This document shows positions 42,642-54,046 of a DNA stretch of 64,000 bases, in pieces. The DNA comes from Kofleriaceae bacterium (GTDB lineage: Bacteria; Myxococcota_A; Polyangia; Haliangiales; Haliangiaceae): assembly GCA_018057825.1 (NCBI GenBank), contig JAGPCY010000024.1, positions 62,001-126,000 on the forward strand, in the 5' to 3' direction. A program made the position numbers and the translations under genes. The notes below the pieces were generated by a model. The model searched no databases, had not been told where the DNA came from, and was given only the letters and a program-made list of their open reading frames with translations. Position 1 is the first letter of the stretch; each line of letters opens with the position of its first letter.

Positions 42642-45116
42642 TCAGCCGTCGCGCAGAAACACGACGGTCACGCCATCGCCACCCTCGTTGCCCTCGCCGG
42701 GCCGGGCCGACTTGGCGGCGGGGTGCCGCGCGACGTGCTGCCGCACCGCGCTGCGCAAGACGCCGGTGCCATGGCCGTGGAGGACGAACACCGCCTCGTG
42801 GCCGAGCAAGAGCGACTCATCGAGGAACCGATCGAGGTTGGCCAGGGACTCGTCGACGCGCTGGCCGCGCAGATCGAGGGTGGTCGACGGCGTCCGCGCG
42901 CCGGCCTTGGCCTCGGCGCCTGCGCCATCGACCAGCACCACCTCGGCCGCGCCGCGACCGCGCCGCGACCGGGGGGCGCGCTCGGCCGGGCGCGCCTCGT
43001 CGGCGACCTCGCCCCGCGCCGCCCGGGCCTGGCGGTGGCTGTCGATCAGCACCTCGCCGACGTCGACCAGGACGTGCATGCCGCCCAGCCGCACCGACAC
43101 CTTGCCGCGCTCGGGGGCGGCCGCGACGTGGCCGCGGCTGCGCAGGCGCGGCACCAGGACCGGCGCGCCGACGGTGAGGTCGCGCTCGCCGGGGCGGCGG
43201 CCCGGCGGCAGCGGCACCTCGGGCTCGTGGCGCGCGACCTCGGAGCCGACCTTGACCAGGGTCCGGCGCGCCGCCGCGACCTCGGCCTGCTTGACCAGGG
43301 CCTCGCGGCGACGCAGCTCGAGGCGGACCCGATCGGCCTCGGCCCGGGCCTCGCGCAGCGCGACCAGGGCCTCGCCGTGGGTGCGGCGGTGCTCGCGATC
43401 GCCGACCGCCCGCGCCTGATCGCGCTCGAGGCGGGTGGCGATGCGCTCGGACTCGGCGGCCTCGAGCTCGGCCAGGAGCGCCGCGCGCTCCTCCTCGAGG
43501 CGACGGCGCTGATCGGCGACCGAGGCCAAGAGCCTCTCGACCGACAGCCCGGCCTCGCCGACCAGGGCCTCGGCGCGATCGACCACGTCGTCGGGGAGCC
43601 CGACCCGGCGCGCCACCACCAGCGCGCCCGAGCTGCCGGGCACGCCGAGGTGCAGCTTGAAGGTCGGCTCGAGACGCTCGAGATCGAAGCCGACCGAGGC
43701 GTTGGCGTAGCGCGGATCGGTCGCCGCCACCGCCTTGAGCCGCTCGTAGTGGGTGGTGACGAGCGCGGTCACGCCGCGCGCAGCCAGCGCCTCGATCGCC
43801 GCCTGGGCCAAGGCCGCGCCCTGATCGGGATCGGTGCCGACCGCGAGTTCGTCGATGAGGACCAGCATCCCGGGCCGACCGTCGGCGAGGAGCTGGCGCA
43901 GGCGCGCGACGTGGCCGGTGAAGGTCGACAGGTTGGCCTCGAGGCTCTGGGCATCGCCGATGTCGCTGCGGACGTCGGTGAACCAGCCGATCGCCGAGCC
44001 GCTCTCGGCCGGCAGGTGCAGGCCGGCCCGCGCCATCAGCGCGCACAGCCCGGTGGTCTTGAGCGCGACGGTCTTGCCGCCGGCGTTAGGCCCCGAGATG
44101 AGCAGGCAGCCACCGGCCGCCACCGTGACGTCGTTGGCGACGCAGCGCCGACCGGCCAGGAGCATGAGCGGGTGGCGGGCGTGGAGCAGCGCCACCCGCG
44201 GCTCGGGCACGACGATCGGGGCGGCCGCGACCAGCTCGTCGGCGAGCCGGGCGGCGGCGGCGATCACGTCGAGCTCGCCGGCGGCCGCGACCGCGGCGTC
44301 GAACCCGTCGGCCTCTTCGGCGACCCAGCCCGACAGCCGGGTGAAGATCCGACGCTCCTCGTCGGCGACCTCGCACTCGGCGAGCTTCTTGCGGTTGTTG
44401 AGATCGACGATCTCCTCGGGCTCGATGAAGATCGTCTGGCCGCTGCCCGAGGTGCCGTGGACGATGCCCTTGACGAAGCCCTTGCCGTCGGTGCGGACCG
44501 GCAAGACGTAGCGGTCCTCGCGCTGGGTGTAGTAGTCGTCCTGCAAGAGCGGCGCGTAGCGCGGATCGCCGACCAGCTCGTCCATCCGGCGATCGAGCTG
44601 GGCGGTGAGCGCGGCCACCGAGCGGCGCAGCGGCCCGAGGGCCGGGCTGGCGTGATCGACCAGGCGACCGTCGGCGTCGAAGGCCTCGAGGATCGGGTGG
44701 TAGACGTGGCCGAGATCGGCGATCGCCGCGGCCTGGGCGGCCAGGGCCGGCGCCACCGCGGCGTGCTTGCGCAGGTGCGCGCGCAGCCGGGCCAGGGCCG
44801 CGCCGGTGTGACCGATCGCGACCAGCTCCGGGGCGTCGAGGCTGGCGGCCTTGCGGACCCGGGCCACCGCCGGGCTGACGTCGACGATGCCACCCAGGGG
44901 CAGCGCGGCGTCGATCGCCGCCAGGTGGCGCGCCTCGGCGATCGCGTCGACCCGGGCCTGGGCCTCGCCCGGGGTCTCGAACAGGCGCGCCGCCCGGACC
45001 GCGGCCGCGCCCCGGCTGGTCGCGCAGCGGGTGGCCCAGTGCTCGATCACCTGGGGCCACCCGAGGTCGGCGGAGGTCTCTGGATCGACGGCGGTCACGG
45101 CGAGGTCTCCTACCAT
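42642..45116 (-). CDS. mutS2: Endonuclease MutS2
   Basis: 824 residues, a little longer than typical MutS2 (about 780). Core and clamp at 1-330, ATPase domain with Walker A SGPNAGGKTVALKT and Walker B LVLIDELAVGTDP, a long coiled-coil middle (about 530-640), a KOW-like stretch and a C-terminal Smr domain with LDLRGQRVDE and HGHGTGVL. MutS2 acts in suppression of recombination and, in some bacteria, in rescue of collided ribosomes rather than mismatch repair. ATG at 45116 lies 38 nt from hexamer array 6. It stands downstream of the FHA-GGDEF gene on the same strand. Confidence 0.95.
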   Translation of the reverse strand: MVGDLAVTAVDPETSADLGWPQVIEHWATRCATSRGAAAVRAARLFETPGEAQARVDAIAEARHLAAIDAALPLGGIVDVSPAVARVRKAASLDAPELVAIGHTGAALARLRAHLRKHAAVAPALAAQAAAIADLGHVYHPILEAFDADGRLVDHASPALGPLRRSVAALTAQLDRRMDELVGDPRYAPLLQDDYYTQREDRYVLPVRTDGKGFVKGIVHGTSGSGQTIFIEPEEIVDLNNRKKLAECEVADEERRIFTRLSGWVAEEADGFDAAVAAAGELDVIAAAARLADELVAAAPIVVPEPRVALLHARHPLMLLAGRRCVANDVTVAAGGCLLISGPNAGGKTVALKTTGLCALMARAGLHLPAESGSAIGWFTDVRSDIGDAQSLEANLSTFTGHVARLRQLLADGRPGMLVLIDELAVGTDPDQGAALAQAAIEALAARGVTALVTTHYERLKAVAATDPRYANASVGFDLERLEPTFKLHLGVPGSSGALVVARRVGLPDDVVDRAEALVGEAGLSVERLLASVADQRRRLEEERAALLAELEAAESERIATRLERDQARAVGDREHRRTHGEALVALREARAEADRVRLELRRREALVKQAEVAAARRTLVKVGSEVARHEPEVPLPPGRRPGERDLTVGAPVLVPRLRSRGHVAAAPERGKVSVRLGGMHVLVDVGEVLIDSHRQARAARGEVADEARPAERAPRSRRGRGAAEVVLVDGAGAEAKAGARTPSTTLDLRGQRVDESLANLDRFLDESLLLGHEAVFVLHGHGTGVLRSAVRQHVARHPAAKSARPGEGNEGGDGVTVVFLRDG

Positions 45117-45153
45117 GAAGCCGGGCCGACGGCGGGAGCGACGTGTCGGGGGG

Positions 45154-45293
45154 CCGAACCCGAGACCGAACCCGAGACCGAGACCGAGACCGAGGCCGAG
45201 ACCGAGGCCGAGACCGAGACCGAGGCCGAGACGGAGACCGAGGCCGAGACCGAGGCCGAGACGGAGACCGAGGCCGAGACCGAGGCCGAGACG
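45154..45293. repeat. Hexamer array 6 (GAGACC/GAGGCC)
   Basis: About 140 nt of GAGACC, GAGGCC and GAGACG units between the two minus-strand genes, ending 2 nt from the FHA-GGDEF stop codon. Confidence 0.92.
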
Positions 45294-45295
45294 GG

Positions 45296-46228
<933 letters not shown>

Positions 46229-46236
46229 GAAGGGCG

Positions 46237-46242
46237 AGTGTA
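46237..46242 (-). promoter_or_regulatory. -10-like TACACT of the FHA-GGDEF gene
   Basis: Minus-strand TACACT ends 8 nt before the GTG at 46228, with a TTGCGC about 19 nt upstream of it. Confidence 0.4.
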
Positions 46243-46277
46243 GCCCGGGGCCCCGGCCACCGCGCAACTTTTGGCGC

Positions 46278-47015
46278 TCAGCGCGGCCGCGCCGGCGGCG
46301 GCGTGAGCTGCTCCCACGGCGCGTTCACCCCTAGGTACTCACCCCACTCGAAGCCCGACTGGTAGATCGAGTCGACCTGCTCCGGTCGCAGGATCGAGCC
46401 GATCCGCCCCTCGGCGCCCTCGAGGATCGAGCCCAGGCCGCCGGCGTATTGCAGGAGCCCTTTGACGTTGCGCTCGTAGGGCGTGAGGCTGCCGTCGGCG
46501 ATCGCGCTGTTGGTGTAGGCCAGGACCTCGTCGTAGACCTGCCCGAAGGCGGCGTCGAGCTCGGCCCGCTGGGCCTCGGTGACGCCGGCGGCCTGCTCGG
46601 CGGCCCGGCGCATATCGGCCAGCTCGTTGCGCCGCCCGCCCAGGGCCAGCTCGACCATCGGGGTGATCCGCGCCTTGTAGTCGGCCTCGGACTCGCCGGG
46701 GGCCCGGCCGAGCATGGTCGCCATCTGCTCCTGCCGCCGCAGCCGGCGCTCGAGGCGCGACTCGGCCTTGGGATCGTCGAGGGTCGGGCGCGGGCCCGAG
46801 CCGGTCATGGGCTTGCGCCCGAGGAGGCCGGCCATCGGCGCGCCGCCGCCGGTCCCGGGCGACGGCGGCGTCACCTCGCGCCAGGGGTCATCGCCGTCGG
46901 CTGCCGGCTTGGGACGCGCCGCCAGCTCGTCGCGCAGGCGGCGGTTGTCGCGCCACAGCCACCCGGCCAGGCCGAGGGACACGACCATGAGGGTCACCAG
47001 GATCCAGCGAACCAT
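46278..47015 (-). CDS. Membrane-anchored protein of unknown function
   Basis: 245 residues. One N-terminal span (residues 4-24: RWILVTLMVVSLGLAGWLW) then a basic juxtamembrane segment, a Pro/Gly-rich linker, and a helical charged region (about 85-190) followed by a conserved-looking tail ending with EYLGVNAPWEQLTPPP. I know similar short bitopic proteins from myxobacteria but no function. ATG at 47015 is supported by TAGGGT ending 7 nt upstream. Confidence 0.72.
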   Translation of the reverse strand: MVRWILVTLMVVSLGLAGWLWRDNRRLRDELAARPKPAADGDDPWREVTPPSPGTGGGAPMAGLLGRKPMTGSGPRPTLDDPKAESRLERRLRRQEQMATMLGRAPGESEADYKARITPMVELALGGRRNELADMRRAAEQAAGVTEAQRAELDAAFGQVYDEVLAYTNSAIADGSLTPYERNVKGLLQYAGGLGSILEGAEGRIGSILRPEQVDSIYQSGFEWGEYLGVNAPWEQLTPPPARPR

Positions 47016-47022
47016 GGCGGGA

Positions 47023-47028
47023 ACCCTA
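47023..47028 (-). promoter_or_regulatory. -10-like TAGGGT of the bitopic protein gene
   Basis: Minus-strand TAGGGT ends 7 nt before the ATG at 47015. Confidence 0.4.
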
Positions 47029-47087
47029 GCACCAACGATCCGCAACGCCGCGCCGCCGATCGCGGCGTCGCCCTAGGGCGCCGTCCC

Positions 47088-49703
47088 TCACAGGCCCATC
47101 CAGTAGTTGACCTTGACCATGACGACGTCCTCGGACGGCGCGGTCGCCAGGCCGGCCAGATCCCGCCCGAGATCGAAGGTGCCCTCGGTGACGGCGTCGC
47201 TCTGACCGTGGCTCCAGATCGCGAAGGCGGTCGCGCCCGGGCGGTACTCCCAACGCACGACCAGGTTGGCGCGCAGCTCGCGGAACGCGAAGTCGGGCAC
47301 GCCGAACGCGTAGTCGGTGGCGCCGTCGCCGTCCTCGTCGACCAGGTAGGTGTCGTCGGCGCGGGTCAGTCGATCGGCGGCGAAGCGCGCGAACCGATCG
47401 GCGAAGGCCGCGGCCCGGGTGGCGTCGGCGCGGGCGAAGTCGCGGTAGCCGCCGGTGGCGACGAAGGGCTGGGCGTAGAGCTGGAGCGACAGCGCGGGCG
47501 TGAAGGTCCACGCGCCGCGCACGGTGAGCCCGAGGGTCTCTTGCTGGATGCGCGCGAAGAGGTAGCGCGGCGCGCCGTCGCGCGCCTCGACCTCCTCGAC
47601 GTACTGCGCGTGGTTGGTCGCGGTGGCGTAGCTCGGCCCGACGAACAGCTCGAGGTTCGAGCGGGCCTGGATGTTGAGGCCGACCTCGGCCGAGCCGCGG
47701 AAGTCGTCGGCGGCCCAGGTCCGGCCCCAGTTGGCGCTGGCGTAGAGGTTGACCGGCTCGCGGTAGTCCGACGAGAACCCGACCCAACCGCTGGCGCTGG
47801 GGTCGAGGGCGAGCGCCGGGCCGCCGCGGGTCCCGCCGGGATCGAGCAGGTTGTGGTTGTACTCGACGCCGCCGAACAGGTTCCAGAAGTTGTCGAACTG
47901 GACGTTGCCGTTGAGGTTGCCGCCGTAGCCGTGGGTCTCGGGCGCGAGGTTGCCGAACAGCCAACCGTTGACGTTGAGCCGCCACGACATCACGTCGCCG
48001 TCGACCTCGTTGTCGAGGTAGGTCGCGTAGCCCCAGGTGACGTGACTGTCGACCGGGCCGTGGTAGCCGAGGTCGTTGGCCTCGAACCCGGCGGTCCGCA
48101 CGTCGCCGCCCAGGCCGTAGCGCCAGTGCTCGCCGCCGACCTGCATCAGGTCCCAGACCAGCGCGCCGCCGGTCAGGCTGGTCCGGGTCAGGTCGACCGC
48201 CAGGTGATCGGCGTCGGGCCGCTGGTACAGGTGGCGGAAGCTCTGCTGGGTTTCGGCGATCGCCGCCGGGCTGCCGTGGACCTGGGAGCCGACCGCGCGC
48301 GCCCGCAAGACCCAGTCGTCGTCGGCGAACTTGTGGGACAGCTCGAGGCCGCCGGTGAGCGCGCGATCGTGGAGAGTGTCCTCGAGGCCGGTGCCGTCGA
48401 GCTGCCGCACCACCGAGGTCGCGGCCAGGCCCAGCGCGGTCTTGCCGCCGCGCAGATCTTTCTTCAAGCGGACCAGGGCGTAGTTGGTGAGGGGCTCGAC
48501 CACCGCGGTGGTCTGGGTGCCGTCGGTGAAGGCGCCGGTCGCGGTCTCCTCGGCGGTGATCGCGTCGAGCAGGCCGAAGGACCAGCCGCCGGCGGTCTTG
48601 CCCGACACCTTGGCGGCGCCGTAGATCGTCGTGCCAGTCGGCTGATCGACGAAGTCGCCGTCGACGCCGCCGTGGGGCGCGGCGCCGATCCGGCGCGAGT
48701 AGAACAACGTGTCGCTGCCGCCCGGGCCGTCGCCGGTGCCGATCCCGAACTGGAAGATCTCGCTGCCCTCGAGGAAGAACGGCCGCCGCTCGGCGAAGTA
48801 GGTCTCGTTCGCGGTCAGGTTGACCTGCGACGGGTCGGCCTCGATCTGGCCGAAGTCAGGGTTGATCGTCAGCGCCGCGGTGACCGCCGACGACAGCCCG
48901 ACCTTGGCGTCGAGGCCGGCGCCGTAGCGCGGGTCGGCGGCGGCGCGGAACGGATCGGCGGCGTCGTGAGGCACCCGGGCCAGGCCGGCGCTGACGTAGG
49001 GCAGGACCTCGATGCGCCGCCCGCCCCGAAGGCCGCGCAGGCCGCGCAGCTCGCCGAACTGGCTGACGAAGGCTGGCTCGGTGCGCGGCGACGGCGCCCA
49101 CAGGTCGGTCTCGCCGGTGCGGCCGACGAACCGCATGACCTGCAGCCCCCACGGGCGGTCGTCCTCGGCGAACCGGAGCTGACCGAGGGGGATGCGGAAC
49201 TCCGCCGACCAGCCCTGGCGATCGACGTGGACGGCGCCGGCCCACACCGCGTCCCAGCCGGCGTCCTCGCTGGTGTCGTTGTACATGAGCAGGTCGCGCT
49301 GGACCCCGGCGGCGTTCAAGGCGAAGCCGAACGCGGTCCGGCGATCGCGGTACGAGTCGACCATCACGCCGATCCAGTCGGCCGCCGAGTCCTGATCGCG
49401 CCGGTGCAGGAGGCGGCGGATCGCGGTCGGCTCGTCGTCGTGGGCCCGGACCCCGACGTAGAGGGCGTGATCGTCGTAGGCGACGCGGAACTCGGTCGGG
49501 TGGCGCGGCGGCCGACCCTCGTTGGGCGCGCGCTGCCAGAAGTCGTCGGCGACCGGCGCGGTCGCCCAGCCGGCGTCGTCGAGGCGACCGTCGATGGCGA
49601 TCGCGCCGGTCCGCCGGACCGCCGCCGTGACCCGACCGCCGCCGTGGGCGACGCCGACGACGAGACACAGCGCGAGGGCGGCGAGCGCGAGGCGGACGGG
49701 CAT
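47088..49703 (-). CDS. DUF5916 outer-membrane protein with CBM9-like N-terminus
   Basis: 871 residues. Signal peptide (1-22), a CBM9-like sandwich (about 25-220) with IDGRLDDAGWATA and WSAEFRIPLGQLRF, then DUF5916 (from about 230) with NPDFGQIEADPSQVNLTANE and FFLEGSEIFQFG, and a long beta-rich C-terminal part ending in a Trp/Leu (MVKVNYWMGL), as expected of an outer-membrane barrel. These proteins are thought to bind or transport carbohydrate-like material in the outer membrane; the ligand is unknown. ATG at 49703. Confidence 0.9.
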   Translation of the reverse strand: MPVRLALAALALCLVVGVAHGGGRVTAAVRRTGAIAIDGRLDDAGWATAPVADDFWQRAPNEGRPPRHPTEFRVAYDDHALYVGVRAHDDEPTAIRRLLHRRDQDSAADWIGVMVDSYRDRRTAFGFALNAAGVQRDLLMYNDTSEDAGWDAVWAGAVHVDRQGWSAEFRIPLGQLRFAEDDRPWGLQVMRFVGRTGETDLWAPSPRTEPAFVSQFGELRGLRGLRGGRRIEVLPYVSAGLARVPHDAADPFRAAADPRYGAGLDAKVGLSSAVTAALTINPDFGQIEADPSQVNLTANETYFAERRPFFLEGSEIFQFGIGTGDGPGGSDTLFYSRRIGAAPHGGVDGDFVDQPTGTTIYGAAKVSGKTAGGWSFGLLDAITAEETATGAFTDGTQTTAVVEPLTNYALVRLKKDLRGGKTALGLAATSVVRQLDGTGLEDTLHDRALTGGLELSHKFADDDWVLRARAVGSQVHGSPAAIAETQQSFRHLYQRPDADHLAVDLTRTSLTGGALVWDLMQVGGEHWRYGLGGDVRTAGFEANDLGYHGPVDSHVTWGYATYLDNEVDGDVMSWRLNVNGWLFGNLAPETHGYGGNLNGNVQFDNFWNLFGGVEYNHNLLDPGGTRGGPALALDPSASGWVGFSSDYREPVNLYASANWGRTWAADDFRGSAEVGLNIQARSNLELFVGPSYATATNHAQYVEEVEARDGAPRYLFARIQQETLGLTVRGAWTFTPALSLQLYAQPFVATGGYRDFARADATRAAAFADRFARFAADRLTRADDTYLVDEDGDGATDYAFGVPDFAFRELRANLVVRWEYRPGATAFAIWSHGQSDAVTEGTFDLGRDLAGLATAPSEDVVMVKVNYWMGL

Positions 49704-49817
49704 GGCGAGGAGATGCGGGAGCGAGCCCCGCGGTGGACAGGAACCAGCGTCGCGCCGTCGAGATTCCGAGTCGAGCCCGATCGTCGACCGCGACACCTGC
49801 GACGCGTGCGACGGCGT

Positions 49818-50900
49818 TCAACCGACCGAGCGCTCGGCCTCGTCTTTGGCCCGGGCCAGCTCGAGCAGGAGCTGCGTGGTCGGCACGCCGACCTCGTCCA
49901 CGTCGACGATCTCGCCGGCGGTGAACTCGAAGTGGCCGGCGTCCCAGGTCAGGGCCGCGGCCAGGTGATCGCGGCCCGCTCCGACGGCGGTGCCCTCGAT
50001 CTTCACCACCCGACCGCGGGCGACCGACAGCCGGGCCTGGTCGCCGACCGCGGCGACCGCGACGAGGACGCCCGACTTGCGCTCGAACTCGAACAGCGAC
50101 AGGAGCGTCGCCACCGAGATCTCGGCCAGGTCGCCGCGCAGCACAGCGCGCTCGGCGCGACGGCCGGCGCTGGCCACCGCGCGCCGAGTCCGGATCACCA
50201 GCTCCTCGTCGAGAAACGGCCGGGTCAAGAGATCGCGGACGCCCAGCCGATAGGCCTCGAGGCGGACGTGATCGGAGATCTCGTCGGCGATCAAGAGGAC
50301 CGGCAGGCCCTCGAGGCGAGGGTTGACCGCGAGGGCGCGCAAGAGGCCGGCGCCATCGAGGCCGGGCATCGCCAGCGCCGCGACCACGCCGTCGGGGCGC
50401 GCGGCCTGACACGCGGCGTAGGCGGCGGCGCCGTCGGCGAAGGCCGTGACCTCCAGGCCCGCGTCGGTCAGCGCGGTCGCGATCCGGGCCCGCAGCGGCG
50501 CGCCGGGCTCGGCCACCACGACCCGCGCCGGCGCGGAGGTGGCGCTGGGAGGCGGCGTCAGCTCGTCGATCAGATCGTCGAGGTAGCCGGCCAGGGCCTC
50601 GGCGCCCCCCTCGGCCGCCAGGAACTCGAAGCCCATGCCGACGTGGCGGCCCAGGGCCCGGGCCGCCGACGGCGTCAAGAGGTGCGCGACCCGGGCGAAG
50701 GCCGCGAACCCGGTGTCGTCCGGGAGCCGGACCTCGAGCTCGGTGACCGCGCCGACCGGCAAGAGCTCATCGGTGCGCACGTACACGCCGCGGCGCGACA
50801 GGTCCTCGGACACCGCCACCACCCGCTCGCCCATGCGCTCGAAGACCACCTGGCACCGCGCGACGACGCGCGGGTTGCGGGGGCTGCGAGGGCGGTCCAT
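49818..50900 (-). CDS. PilZ-degenerate receiver-DUF4388 protein
   Basis: 360 residues. PilZ domain (1-110) with RVVAR and DLSRRG, the two c-di-GMP-binding motifs. A receiver-like domain follows (about 125-245), in which the phosphoacceptor Asp position is Ala (VVAALAMPGLDG), only one acid remains of the usual pair (VVVAEPG) and the conserved Lys is Arg (LTRPF). DUF4388 (255-350) ends the protein. It is likely a c-di-GMP-responsive adaptor that is not phosphorylated, perhaps working with the GGDEF and HD-GYP proteins here. ATG at 50900 with TAGTAT upstream. Confidence 0.88.
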   Translation of the reverse strand: MDRPRSPRNPRVVARCQVVFERMGERVVAVSEDLSRRGVYVRTDELLPVGAVTELEVRLPDDTGFAAFARVAHLLTPSAARALGRHVGMGFEFLAAEGGAEALAGYLDDLIDELTPPPSATSAPARVVVAEPGAPLRARIATALTDAGLEVTAFADGAAAYAACQAARPDGVVAALAMPGLDGAGLLRALAVNPRLEGLPVLLIADEISDHVRLEAYRLGVRDLLTRPFLDEELVIRTRRAVASAGRRAERAVLRGDLAEISVATLLSLFEFERKSGVLVAVAAVGDQARLSVARGRVVKIEGTAVGAGRDHLAAALTWDAGHFEFTAGEIVDVDEVGVPTTQLLLELARAKDEAERSVG

Positions 50901-50909
50901 GGGATCCGG

Positions 50910-50915
50910 ATACTA
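50910..50915 (-). promoter_or_regulatory. -10-like TAGTAT of the PilZ-receiver-DUF4388 gene
   Basis: Minus-strand TAGTAT ends 9 nt before the ATG at 50900. Confidence 0.4.
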
Positions 50916-51013
50916 CGGCTCGGGCTCGCCGGGCTGGGGTGAACGGGTGATCGGACGGGTATCGAAGCGCCGTCGATCCCGGGGGTTAGGAACGCCGCTT
51001 GCGGTCTTCGAAA

Positions 51014-51033
51014 GTTTCATGAATATTTGAAAC
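51014..51033. promoter_or_regulatory. Candidate operator GTTTCA-N8-TGAAAC upstream of the menaquinone operon
   Basis: An AT-rich 20-nt inverted repeat with 6-nt perfect arms, lying 40 nt before the ATG of the polyprenyl synthase in a region of otherwise high G+C. It is a good candidate for a regulator binding site or promoter core for the eight-gene operon. Confidence 0.5.
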
Positions 51034-51073
51034 CTCTGAACGCATCGATGATGTGGATTCGCAGGAGCCGCCG

Positions 51074-52147
<1,074 letters not shown>

Positions 52148-52148
52148 C

Positions 52149-53300
52149 GTGCGCCCGTCGAGTCGCATCGCCGGCTTCTACCGCGAGCCCGTGGCCGAGC
52201 GGCTGCGCCGCCTGACCGGCGCGGCGTCCGACGCCAGCCTGGCGTGGCTGGCCGCTGGCGGCGGCCTCGACCTGACCACCGCCGATCGCATGAGCGAGAA
52301 CGTGATCGCCACCGTCGGCCTGCCGCTGGCGGTCGGGCTCAACCTCCGGCTCAACGCCACCGACTACCTGGTGCCGATGGCGACCGAGGAGCCCTCGGTG
52401 GTCGCGGCGGCGTCGGCGGCGGCCCGGCTGGTCCGGCTGGGCGGCGGGTTCGTCGGCGACGCCGACCCGTCGATCATGACCGCGCAGATCCACGTCGACG
52501 GCGTCGACGACGTCGACCGCGCGCCGTCGGCGATCGCGGCGATCGCCGACGCGCTGTGCCGGCTGGGTGACGCGGCGATCCCGCGGATGGTCGCGCGCGG
52601 CGGTGGCTGTCGGGCCGCGCGCCTGCGGGTGCTCGACCGCGACGAGCGCGCGGTGGTGGTCGAGGTCGACGTCGACGTCGGCGACGCGATGGGCGCCAAC
52701 CTGGTCGACACCGTCGCCGAGGCGGTCGCGCCGCGGGTGATCGCGGCGCTGGGCGGCCACGCGCTCCTGCGCATCTTGACCAACCTCGCCCTCGGCCGAC
52801 GAGCCCGGGTCCGATGCGAGGTCAGCGCCGACGCCCTGGGTGGCGCCGCGGTCGCCGACGGCGTTGCCCGCGCCAGCCGGTTCGCCGAGCTCGATCACGC
52901 GCGCGCGGTGACCCACAACAAGGGCATCATGAACGGCATCGACGCCGCCGCGGTGGCGCTCGGCCAGGACTGGCGCGCACTCGAGGCCGGCGCCCACGGC
53001 TTCGCGGCGGTCGACGGCCGCTACCGACCACTCGCGACCTGGCGCCGCACCACCGACGGCGTGGCCGGCGCGATCGAGCTGCCGCTGGCGGTCGGCGTGG
53101 TCGGCGGCGGCACCCAGACCGCGGGCGCGCGGGCGGCCCGCGAGCTCACCGGGGTCGGGTCGGCGCGCGAGCTGGCGATGGTGCTGGCCGCGGTCGGGCT
53201 GGCCTCCAACCTGGCGGCGCTGCGCGCGCTGGCCTCGGTCGGCATCCAGCACGGTCACATGCGACTGCACGCCCGCCGCCTGGCCGGAGGCTCCCCATGA
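52149..53300 (+). CDS. mvaA: HMG-CoA reductase, class II type
   Basis: 383 residues, smaller than class I catalytic domains with membrane anchors. Catalytic Glu in PMATEEPSVVAAASA, Lys in THNKGIMNGIDA, Asp in ALGQDWRA and His in GHMRLHARRL; NAD(P) region GDAMGANLVDTVAEAVAP. It reduces HMG-CoA to mevalonate, or in some bacteria runs the reverse oxidation. Here, between two quinone genes, synthesis of isoprenoid precursors is the sensible role, implying a mevalonate pathway elsewhere. GTG start at 52149; its stop overlaps the ubiE ATG by 4 nt. Confidence 0.92.
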   Translation: MRPSSRIAGFYREPVAERLRRLTGAASDASLAWLAAGGGLDLTTADRMSENVIATVGLPLAVGLNLRLNATDYLVPMATEEPSVVAAASAAARLVRLGGGFVGDADPSIMTAQIHVDGVDDVDRAPSAIAAIADALCRLGDAAIPRMVARGGGCRAARLRVLDRDERAVVVEVDVDVGDAMGANLVDTVAEAVAPRVIAALGGHALLRILTNLALGRRARVRCEVSADALGGAAVADGVARASRFAELDHARAVTHNKGIMNGIDAAAVALGQDWRALEAGAHGFAAVDGRYRPLATWRRTTDGVAGAIELPLAVGVVGGGTQTAGARAARELTGVGSARELAMVLAAVGLASNLAALRALASVGIQHGHMRLHARRLAGGSP

Positions 53301-54046
53301 CTGACACCGCGACTGACACCGCCCTCGCGAGTTCCCCGTCGTCGCCGCCCCAGCCCGGCTCGGGCGCGATGTTCGATCGCATCGCCCGCCGCTACGATCT
53401 GCTCAACCGCCTGATGTCCTTCGGCGTCGATCGACGGTGGCGCAAGCGCACGGTCGCGGCCCTCGGGCTGGGCGATCGCCCGGGCCGCGTCCTCGACGTC
53501 GCCACCGGCACCGGCGACCTGGCGATCGACATCGCGCGGCGCCACCCTGCGGTCGAGGTGGTGGGCGTCGATCCCTCGGTCAACATGCTGGCGGTCGGCC
53601 AGCCCAAGATCGCGCGGTTCGCCGGCCGGGTCAGCCTCGAGGTCGGCGACGCCCAGGCCCTGGCGTTCCCCGACGCCAGCTTCGACGGCGTGACGATCGC
53701 GTTCGGCATTCGCAACGTGCCGGACCGCGCGCGCGGCCTGGCCGAGATGGCGCGGGTGTGTCGACCGGGGGCGCGGGTCGCGGTCCTCGAGCTGGGCGAG
53801 CCGCGCCGCGGCGTGATGGCGCCGCTGGCCCGGTTCCACATCCGCCAGGTCGTGCCGCGGGTCGGCGCGCTGTTGTCGGGGGCCCGCGAGTACCGCTACC
53901 TCCAGACCTCGATCGCGGCCTTCCCGCCGCCCGAGGAGTTCGCGGCGATGATGCGGGCCGCCGGCCTGGTCGACGTCGCGGTCGTCCCCCTGACCTTCGG
54001 CGTGTGCAACCTGTTCGTCGGCACCGCGCCCGGCGAGGCGGCGTGA
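53297..54046 (+). CDS. ubiE: Demethylmenaquinone methyltransferase (UbiE/MenG)
   Basis: 249 residues. SAM-binding motif VLDVATGTGDLAIDIA, the FDRIARRYDLLNRLMSFGVDR signature near the N-terminus and FGIRNVPDRARGLAEMARV, typical of UbiE. It C-methylates demethylmenaquinone in the last step of the pathway. ATG at 53297 in an ATGA overlap with the HMG-CoA reductase gene; stop overlaps the menF GTG. Confidence 0.96.
   Translation: MTDTATDTALASSPSSPPQPGSGAMFDRIARRYDLLNRLMSFGVDRRWRKRTVAALGLGDRPGRVLDVATGTGDLAIDIARRHPAVEVVGVDPSVNMLAVGQPKIARFAGRVSLEVGDAQALAFPDASFDGVTIAFGIRNVPDRARGLAEMARVCRPGARVAVLELGEPRRGVMAPLARFHIRQVVPRVGALLSGAREYRYLQTSIAAFPPPEEFAAMMRAAGLVDVAVVPLTFGVCNLFVGTAPGEAA

Noticed and set aside
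46449-50942. A 1497-residue plus-strand open frame
   Set aside because: It runs opposite to three well-supported genes (TM protein, DUF5916 protein, PilZ protein) and its translation is a shadow rich in Arg, Gly and Val with no domain.
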